IMG/VR virus record: IMGVR_UViG_3300023170_000158
Span: 1-25,429 of that record
DNA: 25,429 nucleotides
Reading direction: 5' to 3' (one strand)
Source: a virus
Shown: positions 7,776-14,988 of the stretch, piece by piece
How the letters are laid out: every line of letters begins with the position of its first letter
Numbering within the stretch: position 1 is the first letter of the stretch
Translations under genes and position numbers: made by a program
The notes under the pieces: model-generated
Seen by the model: only the letters and a program-made list of their open reading frames with translations
Told to the model about the DNA's origin: nothing
The model's database searches: none

Positions 7776-8360
7776 ATGATTAAAAGTCAGAAATCAGTTC
7801 TTGCAAAAAAAGATGTATTGACCGACAATGCAAGACATAATCAATTACAATACATCAAAAACACATCTAAAACTGTTCGCAGACAACATGATAAAAGAGT
7901 TGTTGAGAACGAGATTTTAGATTATTATGATACTGGTGATTCATGGTCACCTATTCAGAAACATTCTTACAATTTCCATGTTGTTTATCATAGAGGTTAT
8001 GATGATCCTGAAGATGGTTATTTTGAGAATAGTTGGACTGTTTTTAGAAACATTCCTTTCAATTATAACAGATTACAATCTCTTACCAAGAAAAAGAAGA
8101 TGATTAAATCATATTGTGATAAGAAATATGCAGAATATGATAAGGTAAAACCTTCTAATTATGTTGGTAGTAGAGTGACTATCCTGTATGATGATGAGTA
8201 TTATGCCACATATGCAGATGTATTTGGTTCTGATTTACCAGGTGCAGATAGTTATTACCATGATTATGGTCAAAACATTGATTTTATGTTAAAATATGAT
8301 TTTGTACACTATTGTCGCACTCCTAAAAAAGATGTTGACAATCAAGGAAAGGTGTGTTAG
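7776..8360 (+). CDS. Unrecognised protein, first gene of a promoter-driven small-gene block
   Basis: 194 residues, soluble, rich in Tyr, Asp and Lys, and with no signal peptide or membrane segment. The N-terminal 50 residues are strongly basic (several KK, RR and HDKR). The centre (residues 66-90) is predicted beta-rich with many aromatic residues. I recognise no family. The start is fixed by the lack of another nearby ATG and by a promoter whose -10 ends 6 nt upstream, implying leaderless translation. No ribosome-binding site precedes it. Being first behind a strong promoter suggests early expression and a possible host-takeover role; this is inference. Confidence 0.75.
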   Translation: MIKSQKSVLAKKDVLTDNARHNQLQYIKNTSKTVRRQHDKRVVENEILDYYDTGDSWSPIQKHSYNFHVVYHRGYDDPEDGYFENSWTVFRNIPFNYNRLQSLTKKKKMIKSYCDKKYAEYDKVKPSNYVGSRVTILYDDEYYATYADVFGSDLPGADSYYHDYGQNIDFMLKYDFVHYCRTPKKDVDNQGKVC

Positions 8361-8369
8361 AGTTTAGAT

Positions 8370-8573
8370 ATGATTGAACAAATAATGACACTAGAAAATC
8401 TCAAAAGATTACTTGAAGTTGCCAAAGAGATTAGAGGTTCTAAAAAAGTTGGTTGGCAAGAGAAGTATCTTATACTAGAAGGTGAGATTATGAGATTACA
8501 AGAACATCTAACAAAAGAGTTTTTAATTGCAGAAGCAGAATTTGAAAAAGAAAACAGAAAGGTATTACATTAA
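8370..8573 (+). CDS. Small helical protein of unknown function
   Basis: 67 residues, predicted as two amphipathic helices (residues 6-25 and 32-62) rich in Glu, Lys and Leu, consistent with a coiled coil. No known motif. It starts 9 nt after the previous gene and its stop overlaps the next start (TAATG at 8571-8575). Codon use matches the neighbours, supporting real coding. Confidence 0.65.
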   Translation: MIEQIMTLENLKRLLEVAKEIRGSKKVGWQEKYLILEGEIMRLQEHLTKEFLIAEAEFEKENRKVLH

Positions 8574-8650
8574 TGTTTAAATTAAATCAACAAACTACTA
8601 TTATTATATTATTATTTTTATTAGTCCTAAAACAGTACGGAGTATTATAA
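8573..8650 (+). CDS. 25-residue single-pass membrane peptide
   Basis: The frame opens at the ATG overlapping the previous stop and closes with a TAA overlapping the next ATG (TAATG on both sides). After a short polar start (MFKLNQQTT) there is a run of about ten hydrophobic residues (IIILLFLLVL), then KQYG. Double TAATG coupling and the hydrophobic core suggest it is translated. Function unknown; such peptides in phages can act on membranes or host membrane proteins. Confidence 0.5.
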   Translation: MFKLNQQTTIIILLFLLVLKQYGVL

Positions 8651-8946
8651 TGAACAAATTAGATTATGCTCAATTTGAATACGAACAATACGAACCAAGT
8701 ACATTTAGAAACGTATTAGTAAATCTTGCAAACGAGAGTTACAATGCCTATGCAAAAGGTTTGATAAAGAACAGACAATATGGTTCTGAAGTCCTTGCAG
8801 GTGTTGAAGAAGTCGCAAAATATTTCAATGACAGATGTACTATCGGTCAAAGAATGGATGTTAACTATGACACAATCATTGACGATTTGATGTTGTATGT
8901 TGATGAGAACAACGCAAAACTTGCCGCTTGGGCATTAGTCAGATAG
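8650..8946 (+). CDS. Unrecognised small acidic protein
   Basis: 98 residues, predicted mainly helical, with Asn/Tyr-rich segments and no cysteine pair beyond C63. No membrane segment. SD-like GGAG (8639-8642) lies 7 nt before the ATG. It overlaps the upstream membrane peptide at TAATG. I recognise no family. Confidence 0.7.
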   Translation: MNKLDYAQFEYEQYEPSTFRNVLVNLANESYNAYAKGLIKNRQYGSEVLAGVEEVAKYFNDRCTIGQRMDVNYDTIIDDLMLYVDENNAKLAAWALVR

Positions 8947-8954
8947 GAGAGAAT

Positions 8955-9134
8955 ATGATTAAATTTTTGTTTATTATATCATTCATTTCATTATTTGCCT
9001 CTATTGGTTTTATAAATGAAATGGGTACTACTAATTGGACATATGTTGCTATTTCAGCATTTATTGGTGTGTCCGCATTTATCCACGCATTAATTACAAT
9101 GATTCAACATGATAAGGAGCTTGACAATGAGTAA
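8955..9134 (+). CDS. Small two-helix membrane protein
   Basis: 59 residues from ATG 8955, preceded by AGGAGA about 5 nt upstream; the longer TTG-initiated frame from 8928 lacks support. Two hydrophobic segments (residues 2-18 and 27-48) are linked by a short polar loop (NEMGTTN), with a charged C-terminus (HDKELDNE). An inner-membrane hairpin topology is likely. Two-helix proteins of this size can be holins or antiholins, but no lysis gene is adjacent. Function unknown. Confidence 0.7.
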   Translation: MIKFLFIISFISLFASIGFINEMGTTNWTYVAISAFIGVSAFIHALITMIQHDKELDNE

Positions 9135-9282
9135 AAAATCTGATACAGTAAAATACAAATTTACACATTTAAAGAAAATATTAAAAGAAAAGTATGGTTG
9201 GATTTCTTTTCCACTAGTAACAAAAAATTCAATTGTGACTACAAATTGGGAAGGTGAACCAGTTAAACAATTAAAATTATAA
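9127..9282 (+). CDS. 51-residue basic protein of unknown function
   Basis: Starts at an ATG inside the end of the previous gene (SD AGGAG at about 9115-9119) and ends with a TAA overlapping the next ATG (TAATG). Lysine-rich N-terminal half (SKKSDTVKYKFTHLKKILK) followed by a short beta-rich half ending in VKQLKL. No recognised family. Coding is supported by the ribosome-binding site and overlaps at both ends. Confidence 0.6.
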   Translation: MSKKSDTVKYKFTHLKKILKEKYGWISFPLVTKNSIVTTNWEGEPVKQLKL

Positions 9283-9620
9283 TGGGCTTAATTTATATTC
9301 GACAGAAAACAAAAAAGAGAAACAAGTTACCTCTAACTGATTCTCTCAAAAAGGCAAGAGAAGATCATGCAGAATATCTTAAATCTCTTGGGTATAAGAA
9401 AATACCAAGGTCAGAATATACTGCCTTTAATGACATCAACACATTGAACGCAGACAGAACAAGAAGAACAATAGTTGTTGAGAAGAAAATAGTTCCTCAT
9501 ATGGGTAATGGGGCACCAAAAAGAAAACGTATTGAACATAACTTCACAGTGGCACCTGCATACAACAAGGGTGCATATCAAGTTATTAGTAAAGATGATA
9601 TAAAGGACATAGGTAAATGA
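9282..9620 (+). CDS. Unrecognised basic protein
   Basis: 112 residues, high in Lys and Arg (for example QKTKKRNK, NADRTRRT, KRKRIEHN), suggesting nucleic-acid or ribonucleoprotein contact, although no named motif is visible. The ATG overlaps the previous stop (TAATG); its own stop overlaps the next start (ATGA). No membrane segment. Confidence 0.65.
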   Translation: MGLIYIRQKTKKRNKLPLTDSLKKAREDHAEYLKSLGYKKIPRSEYTAFNDINTLNADRTRRTIVVEKKIVPHMGNGAPKRKRIEHNFTVAPAYNKGAYQVISKDDIKDIGK

Positions 9621-9829
9621 GTGGATTACAAGAAAGTTTTAGAGATTTATTATCCAGAACTTCAGTTGAAAATGAATTAGAACTGAACTACTGGTCAGGA
9701 AAGTTTCGTGGTAAGATACCAAAGAGTGTTAAACATAGAATGGAAAAGTTGAAATACATTTTATCATTACAGTATCAAGCAATGAAAGAAAAAGAAAAAC
9801 AAGAAAAAAAGGAGAGTGAAAATGCCTAA
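9617..9829 (+). CDS. Small helical, lysine-rich protein
   Basis: 70 residues. Residues 40-70 form a long charged helix (EKLKYILSLQYQ followed by many E/K), likely a coiled coil. The start overlaps the previous stop by ATGA; the 3' end carries the AAGGAGAG ribosome-binding site of the next gene. Function unknown. Confidence 0.65.
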   Translation: MSGLQESFRDLLSRTSVENELELNYWSGKFRGKIPKSVKHRMEKLKYILSLQYQAMKEKEKQEKKESENA

Positions 9830-10391
9830 TTGGTGTAGTAATAATTTTGGCCTATCAGGACCAAGAGAAAAGATAGAAGAAATCTATAATCAGATTACTT
9901 CGAAAGATGAAAGTAAAGGTTTATTGGATGCCTTAGTTCCAATGCCACAAGAAATTAGAGATACATTTAAAGAAGGTTCTGAAACACAAGATTGGTATTC
10001 ATGGAGTATTGATAATTGGGGTACAAAATGGGAAGTCAATGGTGAAGGACTAGAACTGCAATTAGATGGTGATAGTAATGAAGCATCAATCAATGGATAC
10101 TTTGATAGTGCATGGGGACCTCCAACACAGGCATACGATACATTCTTAGCAAATAATGAAGATTGTTCAATATACGCTTCGTATGAAGAACCTGGTATGG
10201 ACTTTGCAGGTATCTATGATGATGGTGAAATTAAACATTTAGATGGTCTTATGGATATTGCAAAAGAAGTTATCCAAGATGATTTAGAGAAAAGTGATAA
10301 TGAACTCTTTAATGAACTAGATGATGAGTTTGATATTGTAGAAAGAAACCGTGATTGGATTGAAGAAGAAATGGAGAATGAAGATGCCTAA
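9822..10391 (+). CDS. DUF1281/Api92-like ferredoxin-fold phage protein
   Basis: 189 residues from ATG 9822; the in-frame GTG at 9816 lies inside the ribosome-binding site AAGGAGAG and is rejected. The N-terminal MPNWCSNN is the hallmark of a widespread phage and plasmid family (DUF1281, YubB/Api92-like). WGTKWEV and the FDSAWGPPTQ segment (residues about 63-103) are further features of that family. The C-terminal third is very acidic. The family's biochemical role is not known to me. It overlaps the next gene by 8 nt. Confidence 0.8.
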   Translation: MPNWCSNNFGLSGPREKIEEIYNQITSKDESKGLLDALVPMPQEIRDTFKEGSETQDWYSWSIDNWGTKWEVNGEGLELQLDGDSNEASINGYFDSAWGPPTQAYDTFLANNEDCSIYASYEEPGMDFAGIYDDGEIKHLDGLMDIAKEVIQDDLEKSDNELFNELDDEFDIVERNRDWIEEEMENEDA

Positions 10392-10695
10392 AGAAGTAAA
10401 ACCGTTAGAAATGATACACAGAGAATGGTCAGAAATGAAAGATTCTGATTCAGAAACTATTATCAAATGGTTAAAGAAACATCAACGTATGGAATTACCG
10501 TATGACATTAAGTGGGATAATCTTATTCGATTTAATGAAACTGGCAATTGGCCGATAATTGTAAAAAGAAAATCAAAAGAAGATAATTTGAATGATAAAG
10601 AAGAAAATCTTTATGAACAAATTATGGCAGATGATGTTGGATTAACAGATGCCGAAGAAAGTTTAAGTGATGAGGAACTTGAAGCTATTCTTTAG
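10384..10695 (+). CDS. Unrecognised small acidic protein
   Basis: 103 residues from ATG 10384, which has GGAG (10373-10376) 7 nt upstream; an in-frame ATG at 10378 is an alternative. The protein is charged and predicted helical, with an acidic C-terminus (DAEESLSDEELEAIL). The lipoprotein gene that follows starts 26 nt inside its 3' end. No recognised family. Confidence 0.65.
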   Translation: MPKEVKPLEMIHREWSEMKDSDSETIIKWLKKHQRMELPYDIKWDNLIRFNETGNWPIIVKRKSKEDNLNDKEENLYEQIMADDVGLTDAEESLSDEELEAIL

Positions 10696-11161
10696 TATTA
10701 TACTTGCAACAACTTTAATTGGTTGTTCACAGAATAGAAATGTATCAAGTCATTTTGGTGCTGTAGTCGGAGGTGCAAGTGCAGGTGCTTCGTGTTATCA
10801 AATGATATCCGAGAATGTTGCCTTTGTAGCAACGTGTGCCGTGTTAGGTAGTTTTGTTGGTGCAGAATTGTTTTATAAATCAGACAAGAATATACACAAT
10901 GCTGTTTTTGTAGATCATCTAAATACTTCTCCAACAAAACCAAGTTACACGACATGGTTTAATCCTAGAACAGGAAACAATGGTGATATTAAGATTACAA
11001 GAACTTATGTAATTAACTCTGGTATGAAGTGTTCTGATTATCAATCGACTGTAAATATAGAAATGCAGTGGCCATTGTCAGGTATTGATCGTTCAACAGA
11101 ATTTGGAACAGCGTGTCAACATCCAGATGGTGTGTGGGAGGTAGTTAATGCGACATCTTAA
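10670..11161 (+). CDS. 17-kDa surface antigen-like outer-membrane lipoprotein
   Basis: 163 residues from ATG 10670. The signal peptide ends in the lipobox LIGC, making C19 the likely lipidated cysteine. Residues 29-70 form a Gly/Ala-rich glycine-zipper segment (AVVGGASAGAS). The C-terminal domain has the pattern C-x-DYQ, then FGTAC-x-HPDGVWEVV, which resembles the rickettsial/alphaproteobacterial 17-kDa surface antigen family. It should be anchored in the host outer membrane. A phage version could alter the surface, block superinfection or help envelope stability; this is inference. It opens a run of four envelope genes. Confidence 0.7.
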   Translation: MRNLKLFFSIILATTLIGCSQNRNVSSHFGAVVGGASAGASCYQMISENVAFVATCAVLGSFVGAELFYKSDKNIHNAVFVDHLNTSPTKPSYTTWFNPRTGNNGDIKITRTYVINSGMKCSDYQSTVNIEMQWPLSGIDRSTEFGTACQHPDGVWEVVNATS

Positions 11162-11495
11162 AAGTAGTTTGTTTTGGTACATTGTCATTATTGTAATTGC
11201 ATATCTTGGAACTTTGTTTTGGGGTGTGATTGCACAGGCACAAGAAGTACCACATACAAAAAGTAATTGTGTGATTACACAAGAAATAGATCCTGATACT
11301 ATGATTGTTTTACGAGAGAAAATGGTTTGTAGAGATGGATATATCGGTCCTAGTTATTGGGAAATCTTTGCCCAATTCTATTATCGTAATGTAGATACAC
11401 CAAGTTATTGTAGGTGGTTAGACAGATCAGATCATGTCTTTCATTCACCTGTTAAAGTGTGTCTAAAAGAGAACGGAGAGTGGGTATATGATTAA
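11148..11495 (+). CDS. Secreted or membrane-anchored protein of unknown function
   Basis: 115 residues. Hydrophobic residues 9-28 precede AQAQ, so it may be a cleavable signal peptide (after AQA) or an anchor. The exported part contains several cysteines (within NCVI, MVCRDG, SYCRW and KVCLK), compatible with disulfides in the periplasm. GGGAGG at 11136-11142 is a strong ribosome-binding site for this ATG. It overlaps the upstream lipoprotein gene by 14 nt and the next membrane peptide by 8 nt. No family recognised. Confidence 0.7.
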   Translation: MRHLKSSLFWYIVIIVIAYLGTLFWGVIAQAQEVPHTKSNCVITQEIDPDTMIVLREKMVCRDGYIGPSYWEIFAQFYYRNVDTPSYCRWLDRSDHVFHSPVKVCLKENGEWVYD

Positions 11496-11589
11496 TTTTA
11501 TATTTGGTGCAATTGTGGGTGGTTTTATAGTTTATATTAATCCTTCAATTGTAGATAGTTTAATGAATATCGTAAAGGGGGTAATCTAA
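11488..11589 (+). CDS. 33-residue membrane peptide
   Basis: Hydrophobic, glycine-containing stretch at residues 3-17 (NFIFGAIVGGFIVYI) followed by a short polar/hydrophobic tail. GGAG (11475-11478) is upstream; the stop overlaps the next ATG (TAATG at 11587-11591). The GAIVGG motif resembles a helix-packing glycine motif. Likely a single-pass inner-membrane peptide co-expressed with the two lipoproteins. Confidence 0.6.
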   Translation: MINFIFGAIVGGFIVYINPSIVDSLMNIVKGVI

Positions 11590-12182
11590 TGCGATACTTA
11601 ATGATGATGATTCTTGCAATGATTGTAGCATCTTGTAGTTCTACATATCAAGTAAAACAAGAATCAAGTGGCAATAATGAGATGCTAGAAGAAGTGCCAA
11701 AGTGGTTTGTAATGAAACCAACGAGTGATAACTTTCTCTATGGTGCTGGAGTTGCAACAAGTCCAGACCTAAATCTAGCAATTAAAAAGGCAAATCTAAT
11801 TGCAAAATCAGAGATTGCCGATGTAATCAATGGTGAAATGAATGAACGTGCCACATACTTCTCAACCGAAGTCGGTAGAGATAAAAACAAAAGAACTGTT
11901 CAGGAGTTCGATAGAACCATTGTCAACGTGATATCAAAGACTGCTGTCGTAGGTTACGAAGTTGCAGAACAAGATATCTATACAACTGCATATGATGAAT
12001 ATAGGGTGTATATACTCTTAAAATTCTCATATGATGACCAAAATAAACTTTGGGATAAGATACTTGATGACAGTATTAGTCAATTCAATGCCGATTCTAT
12101 TAAAGATGCAAATATTGACATGATTGATCAGGAATATATAGATACATATAATAAAATAATTCAGAAAGAGGAATTAAACTAA
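11589..12182 (+). CDS. LPP20-like lipoprotein
   Basis: 197 residues. The signal peptide ends in the lipobox VASC (C16). The mature part contains PKWF, then YGAGVATSPDLNLAIKKAN and AKSEIADVI, a pattern typical of LPP20-family lipoproteins. The second half includes VVGYEVAEQDIY and a YRVYILLKFSYD strand, also in line with that family. It is probably periplasmic or outer-membrane attached. A strong GGGGG-type ribosome-binding site (11576-11581) precedes the ATG. It is the last of the envelope group. The specific function of LPP20 proteins is poorly defined. Confidence 0.65.
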   Translation: MRYLMMMILAMIVASCSSTYQVKQESSGNNEMLEEVPKWFVMKPTSDNFLYGAGVATSPDLNLAIKKANLIAKSEIADVINGEMNERATYFSTEVGRDKNKRTVQEFDRTIVNVISKTAVVGYEVAEQDIYTTAYDEYRVYILLKFSYDDQNKLWDKILDDSISQFNADSIKDANIDMIDQEYIDTYNKIIQKEELN

Positions 12183-12183
12183 A

Positions 12184-12480
12184 GTGTCTATACAAGTATA
12201 TACAAAACCAGGTTGCAGTTATTGTGATCAAGCGAAAATGCTTTTAGTAAAATGCAACCTGGCATATGATGAGTTTATAATTGGTGTTCATATTACAAAA
12301 GAAGAATTAATTGAACAACTCAAACGTAATGTAAAAACAGTTCCTCAAATTGTGATTGATAAAGAAGTGATTGGTGGTTATAATCATTTAAAAGAATACC
12401 TATTAGATAAAGGATACATTAATTTTATGGGAGAAGTAATTGCAAATAAAGAACGAGAAACAATACAATCAGATACATGA
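12184..12480 (+). CDS. grx: Glutaredoxin
   Basis: 98 residues, initiated at GTG 12184 just after the previous stop. The active site CSYC (C11, C14) follows the VYTKPG strand; TVPQI contains the cis-proline and GGYNHL is the glutathione-binding loop. It should reduce the phage ribonucleotide reductase tail cysteines, as T4 NrdC does, using glutathione. A sequence of about 17 residues after the core (from GEVIANKE) is longer than in typical monodomain glutaredoxins; a possible small gene starts inside it. Confidence 0.9.
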   Translation: MSIQVYTKPGCSYCDQAKMLLVKCNLAYDEFIIGVHITKEELIEQLKRNVKTVPQIVIDKEVIGGYNHLKEYLLDKGYINFMGEVIANKERETIQSDT

Positions 12481-12631
12481 AAAATATGAAACTTATAAAA
12501 GAAAAGCATTTCAAAAAGAACTCAATCTAAAAGGTATTTTTGAATATTTTGATTTGAGAGAAGTAATAAAAGATTATGACAGCAGAAATAATAGACTTCA
12601 AAACAAAAAAACAACTAAATCAAAAATCTGA
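12440..12631 (+). CDS. Possible small helical protein with TTG start
   Basis: 63 residues if started at TTG 12440, which has GGGAG (12428-12432) about 7 nt upstream. The frame reads as a charged helical protein (YETYKRKAFQKELNLKGIFE, then FDLREVIKDY) with codon use like the neighbours, and it fills an otherwise uncoded gap of about 100 nt. It overlaps the glutaredoxin by 41 nt and the next gene by 56 nt. The only in-gap ATG frame (12477) gives just 17 residues. Start and reality are uncertain; a frameshifted extension of the glutaredoxin is an alternative. Confidence 0.4.
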   Translation: MQIKNEKQYNQIHEKYETYKRKAFQKELNLKGIFEYFDLREVIKDYDSRNNRLQNKKTTKSKI

Positions 12632-12986
12632 AGTAGAATTAGATGAAAGGATGCTGGAACAACAATCCAGAGATTTTGCTAATTCTTTAGTTGATGATTA
12701 TATGGTTCGTTTAATCCATGAATTTCAATCAGAGGGTATGGGTATTGGTTCTACTAATTGGGAAGAATCGAAAAAAACATTTAAAGAGATTGGATTTTTC
12801 ATTGAAGCTTTACGTGCATTGATACACAAAGAATTTGATTTAAAACATCCAATGCAACAAATCATTGACAGAATGATGAAAATAAAGTATGATAAACGAC
12901 AAGATAAATATTATTCACAAATACAATATTATATACCAAGGAAAACAGAAAAAACAGTAGAATTTGAGGGTGAAGAATTAGAATGA
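12576..12986 (+). CDS. Conserved-looking phage protein of unknown function
   Basis: 136 residues. The first residues (MTAEIIDFKTKK) form a short motif seen at the start of diverse phage proteins. The rest is helical (LIHEFQ, IEALRALIHKEF), with a Tyr-rich C-terminus ending in an acidic tail. No membrane segment or catalytic motif. It overlaps the rnh start by ATGA, so it is probably co-translated with that replication gene. The ribosome-binding site is weak. Confidence 0.65.
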   Translation: MTAEIIDFKTKKQLNQKSEVELDERMLEQQSRDFANSLVDDYMVRLIHEFQSEGMGIGSTNWEESKKTFKEIGFFIEALRALIHKEFDLKHPMQQIIDRMMKIKYDKRQDKYYSQIQYYIPRKTEKTVEFEGEELE

Positions 12987-13819
12987 TTTTAGTTGATTTA
13001 AATCAAGTGATGATATCTAACTTGATGGCACAAATAGGCAGAGATTCTGATATTAGTGAAGATTTAGTACGACATATGATATTAAACTCACTGAGAAGTT
13101 ATAATACCAAGTTTAAAGATGAATATGGTGACATTATAATCTGTTGTGATTCCAGACATTATTGGCGTAGAGAAGTATTTCCTAATTACAAATCAAGTAG
13201 AAAGAAAGCAAGAGAATCTGATTCACATGATTGGGATAATATATTTACTATCTTTAATAAAGTACGAGATGAACTCAAAGAACATATGCCTTATAAAGTT
13301 ATTGATGTCTATGGTGCAGAGGCAGATGATATTATTGCAACACTAGTTAAAAATAGTGAAGAAGAAATCTTAATATTAAGTGGTGATAAAGATTTCATAC
13401 AATTACAAAAATATGGTAATGTAAAACAATATGCACCCATTCAAAAGAAATGGATAGATGGTGTGGATCCTAAAAGATATATTAAAGAACATATCTTAAA
13501 GGGTGATCGTGGTGACAGCATTCCAAACTTCTTATCTCCTGATGATACCTTTATTAATGGTATTCGTCAAAAACCAATTAATAAAAAGAAGTTGGATTAT
13601 TGGATTGATAGTGATCCGAAAGGTTTCTGTAATGAATATCAATTCAGAAATTTTCAACGAAATCAGCGTCTTGTTGATTTCGACTATATACCTAAAGAAG
13701 TAGAAGATAACATTATGTCAGAATATGAAAACATTAAAGTTGCAGGACGACATAAAATATTAAACTACTTTATTACAAACAAATTAAAAGACTTAATCGG
13801 TCAAATACAGGAGTTCTAA
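12983..13819 (+). CDS. rnh: T4 Rnh-like RNase H / 5'-3' flap exonuclease
   Basis: 278 residues (T4 Rnh about 305). It belongs to the FEN-1/5'-nuclease superfamily, which removes RNA primers from Okazaki fragments. Visible metal ligands follow the family order: D5, D56 (ICCD), E113/D115/D116 (AEADDI), D135/D137 (SGDKDF) and D175/D178 (GDRGDSIPNF). The positively charged arch is YKSSRKK (residues 69-75). It starts at an ATGA overlap and works with gp32 (24447) and gp59 (21420) in T4-type replication. All active-site positions appear intact. Confidence 0.9.
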   Translation: MILVDLNQVMISNLMAQIGRDSDISEDLVRHMILNSLRSYNTKFKDEYGDIIICCDSRHYWRREVFPNYKSSRKKARESDSHDWDNIFTIFNKVRDELKEHMPYKVIDVYGAEADDIIATLVKNSEEEILILSGDKDFIQLQKYGNVKQYAPIQKKWIDGVDPKRYIKEHILKGDRGDSIPNFLSPDDTFINGIRQKPINKKKLDYWIDSDPKGFCNEYQFRNFQRNQRLVDFDYIPKEVEDNIMSEYENIKVAGRHKILNYFITNKLKDLIGQIQEF

Positions 13820-13821
13820 AA

Positions 13822-14289
13822 ATGGCATTTGATGAAACAGGAAAGTTTGGACCAACATTAACTTTCCATGAAATATTATTAAAAGTAAATAACGCAAAAG
13901 ATAAACCAAAAAAATTACAAGTATTAAAACATTATGATACACCAGAGTTGAGAATGATACTCAAAGGTGCATTTGATCCTAATATAGAATGGTTATTACC
14001 AGATAGTAATCCACCATATAAAGAAAATGAGGCACCAGAAGGTACTGAACACACATATCTCAAACGAGAAGCAAGAAGACTATATCATTTTATTAAAGGT
14101 GGTAATCCTAATCTATCACAGAATAAACGAGAAGCAATGTTTGTTCAGATACTAGAAGGACTAACAAAACCAGAGGCAGAATTATTAATTGCAACAAAAG
14201 ATAAGACTTTGAACAAAAAATATAAAGGTTTGACTGCCAATTTAGTCAAAGAGGCATTTGGTTGGAACGATTCTTTTATGAAAAAGTAA
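13822..14289 (+). CDS. Conserved T4-like phage protein (DUF6433-like, tentative)
   Basis: 155 residues, preceded by AGGAG at 13808-13812. The first half contains TFHEILLKVNNAKDK and HYDTPELRMILKGAFDP, then a conserved-looking PPY segment; the second half contains YHFIKGG and MFVQILEGL. This layout resembles a family common in marine T4-like phages, which I believe is DUF6433, though this is from memory. No catalytic motif or membrane segment is visible. It starts 2 nt after rnh and is the last gene before a promoter. Confidence 0.6.
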   Translation: MAFDETGKFGPTLTFHEILLKVNNAKDKPKKLQVLKHYDTPELRMILKGAFDPNIEWLLPDSNPPYKENEAPEGTEHTYLKREARRLYHFIKGGNPNLSQNKREAMFVQILEGLTKPEAELLIATKDKTLNKKYKGLTANLVKEAFGWNDSFMKK

Positions 14290-14313
14290 GTAAAATCAAC
14301 ACTTTTAGGTGCG

Positions 14314-14333
14314 ACATAATGTAACAATTATGT
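14314..14333 (+). other. 7-bp hairpin between operons
   Basis: A perfect inverted repeat pairs 14314-14320 (ACATAAT) with 14327-14333 around a 6-nt loop, 2 nt upstream of the -35 box of the next promoter. No T run follows, so it is not a standard terminator. It could be an operator or a weak termination signal. Confidence 0.35.
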
Positions 14334-14335
14334 GC

Positions 14336-14364
14336 TTGACATTTGCTCTCTTTTCGTGTAATGT
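14336..14364 (+). promoter_or_regulatory. Sigma-70-type promoter, leaderless configuration
   Basis: TTGACA at 14336-14341, a 17-nt spacer, and TAATGT at 14359-14364. The ATG of the next gene (14371) follows after 6 nt, so the transcript should start at the initiation codon. The spacer shares a T-rich pattern and terminal TG with the promoter at 7741. Confidence 0.75.
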
Positions 14365-14370
14365 ATAGAT

Positions 14371-14574
14371 ATGAAAAACAGATATGACATTGTTTACAAA
14401 TATCACGGTTGTGACTGGTCTAAAATGACAGTCGATACCTTTGGTGAAGCAAAAAGAATCAAAGATTTATTAATCGAAGGTTATATTGTTTCAGACATTC
14501 AAATATTTGAAACTATTGATAACAGATGTGTTTTCAATGCAGTAAACTTAATTGACATGAAGGAGGTCGCATAA
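14371..14574 (+). CDS. Unrecognised small protein, leaderless
   Basis: 67 residues, alpha/beta in appearance (YDIVYKYHG, then a helix EAKRIKDLLIEG, then strand DIQIFE). No known family. The start lies 6 nt after the -10 hexamer and no ribosome-binding site precedes it. The strong AAGGAGG of the following gene sits in its 3' end. Confidence 0.65.
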   Translation: MKNRYDIVYKYHGCDWSKMTVDTFGEAKRIKDLLIEGYIVSDIQIFETIDNRCVFNAVNLIDMKEVA

Positions 14575-14783
14575 TGGGAAAAGTTAAAGAATGGTTATAT
14601 GATGTTGTCGAAGAAAAGATTGACATCTTACGTAAGGCATATAAAGATGAGATTGTCACTAAAGATGAGGCAATCAATCATATTATGCAAATTCAAAACA
14701 TCGATGTATGGTGTGGTGATCAGATAGATTATTCTATCGCCGCTGAAATACTTGACGGTGAGATTGAAGGTGCATATGCTTAA
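14574..14783 (+). CDS. Unrecognised small helical protein
   Basis: 69 residues, acidic and predicted helical. AAGGAGG at 14561-14567 is one of the best ribosome-binding sites in the window, and the ATG overlaps the previous stop (TAATG), suggesting high translation. The segment VTKDEAINHIMQ could be a small helix-turn-helix-like unit, but this is weak. Function unknown. Confidence 0.65.
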   Translation: MGKVKEWLYDVVEEKIDILRKAYKDEIVTKDEAINHIMQIQNIDVWCGDQIDYSIAAEILDGEIEGAYA

Positions 14784-14988
14784 ATTTAAATGTACATACT
14801 TATATGGTTATGGTGATGCCGATGATACATCTCATATTTTCACACTAGAAGAAATGAAAGACCATAACTTAGATGCCTATATGGGTGACGATTGGGAAAG
14901 AGATTTTCTAATGTTAAATGTGGGTGAAGAATTACTTGTTAGTGGTCCTTGTGGCACTGAAGAAGTAAAATATGAAAGGTTGTCGTAA
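14776..14988 (+). CDS. Unrecognised small acidic protein
   Basis: 70 residues from ATG 14776 (SD-like AAGG about 6 nt upstream); the longer TTG frame from 14752 is unsupported. Rich in Asp/Glu, with a beta-like C-terminal half (FLMLNVGEELLVSG). The stop overlaps the next microgene start (TAATG). No family recognised. Confidence 0.6.
   Translation: MLKFKCTYLYGYGDADDTSHIFTLEEMKDHNLDAYMGDDWERDFLMLNVGEELLVSGPCGTEEVKYERLS

Noticed and set aside
8928-8954. TTG-initiated extension of the two-helix membrane protein
   Set aside because: An ATG with AGGAGA lies at 8955, and the extension only overlaps the previous gene.
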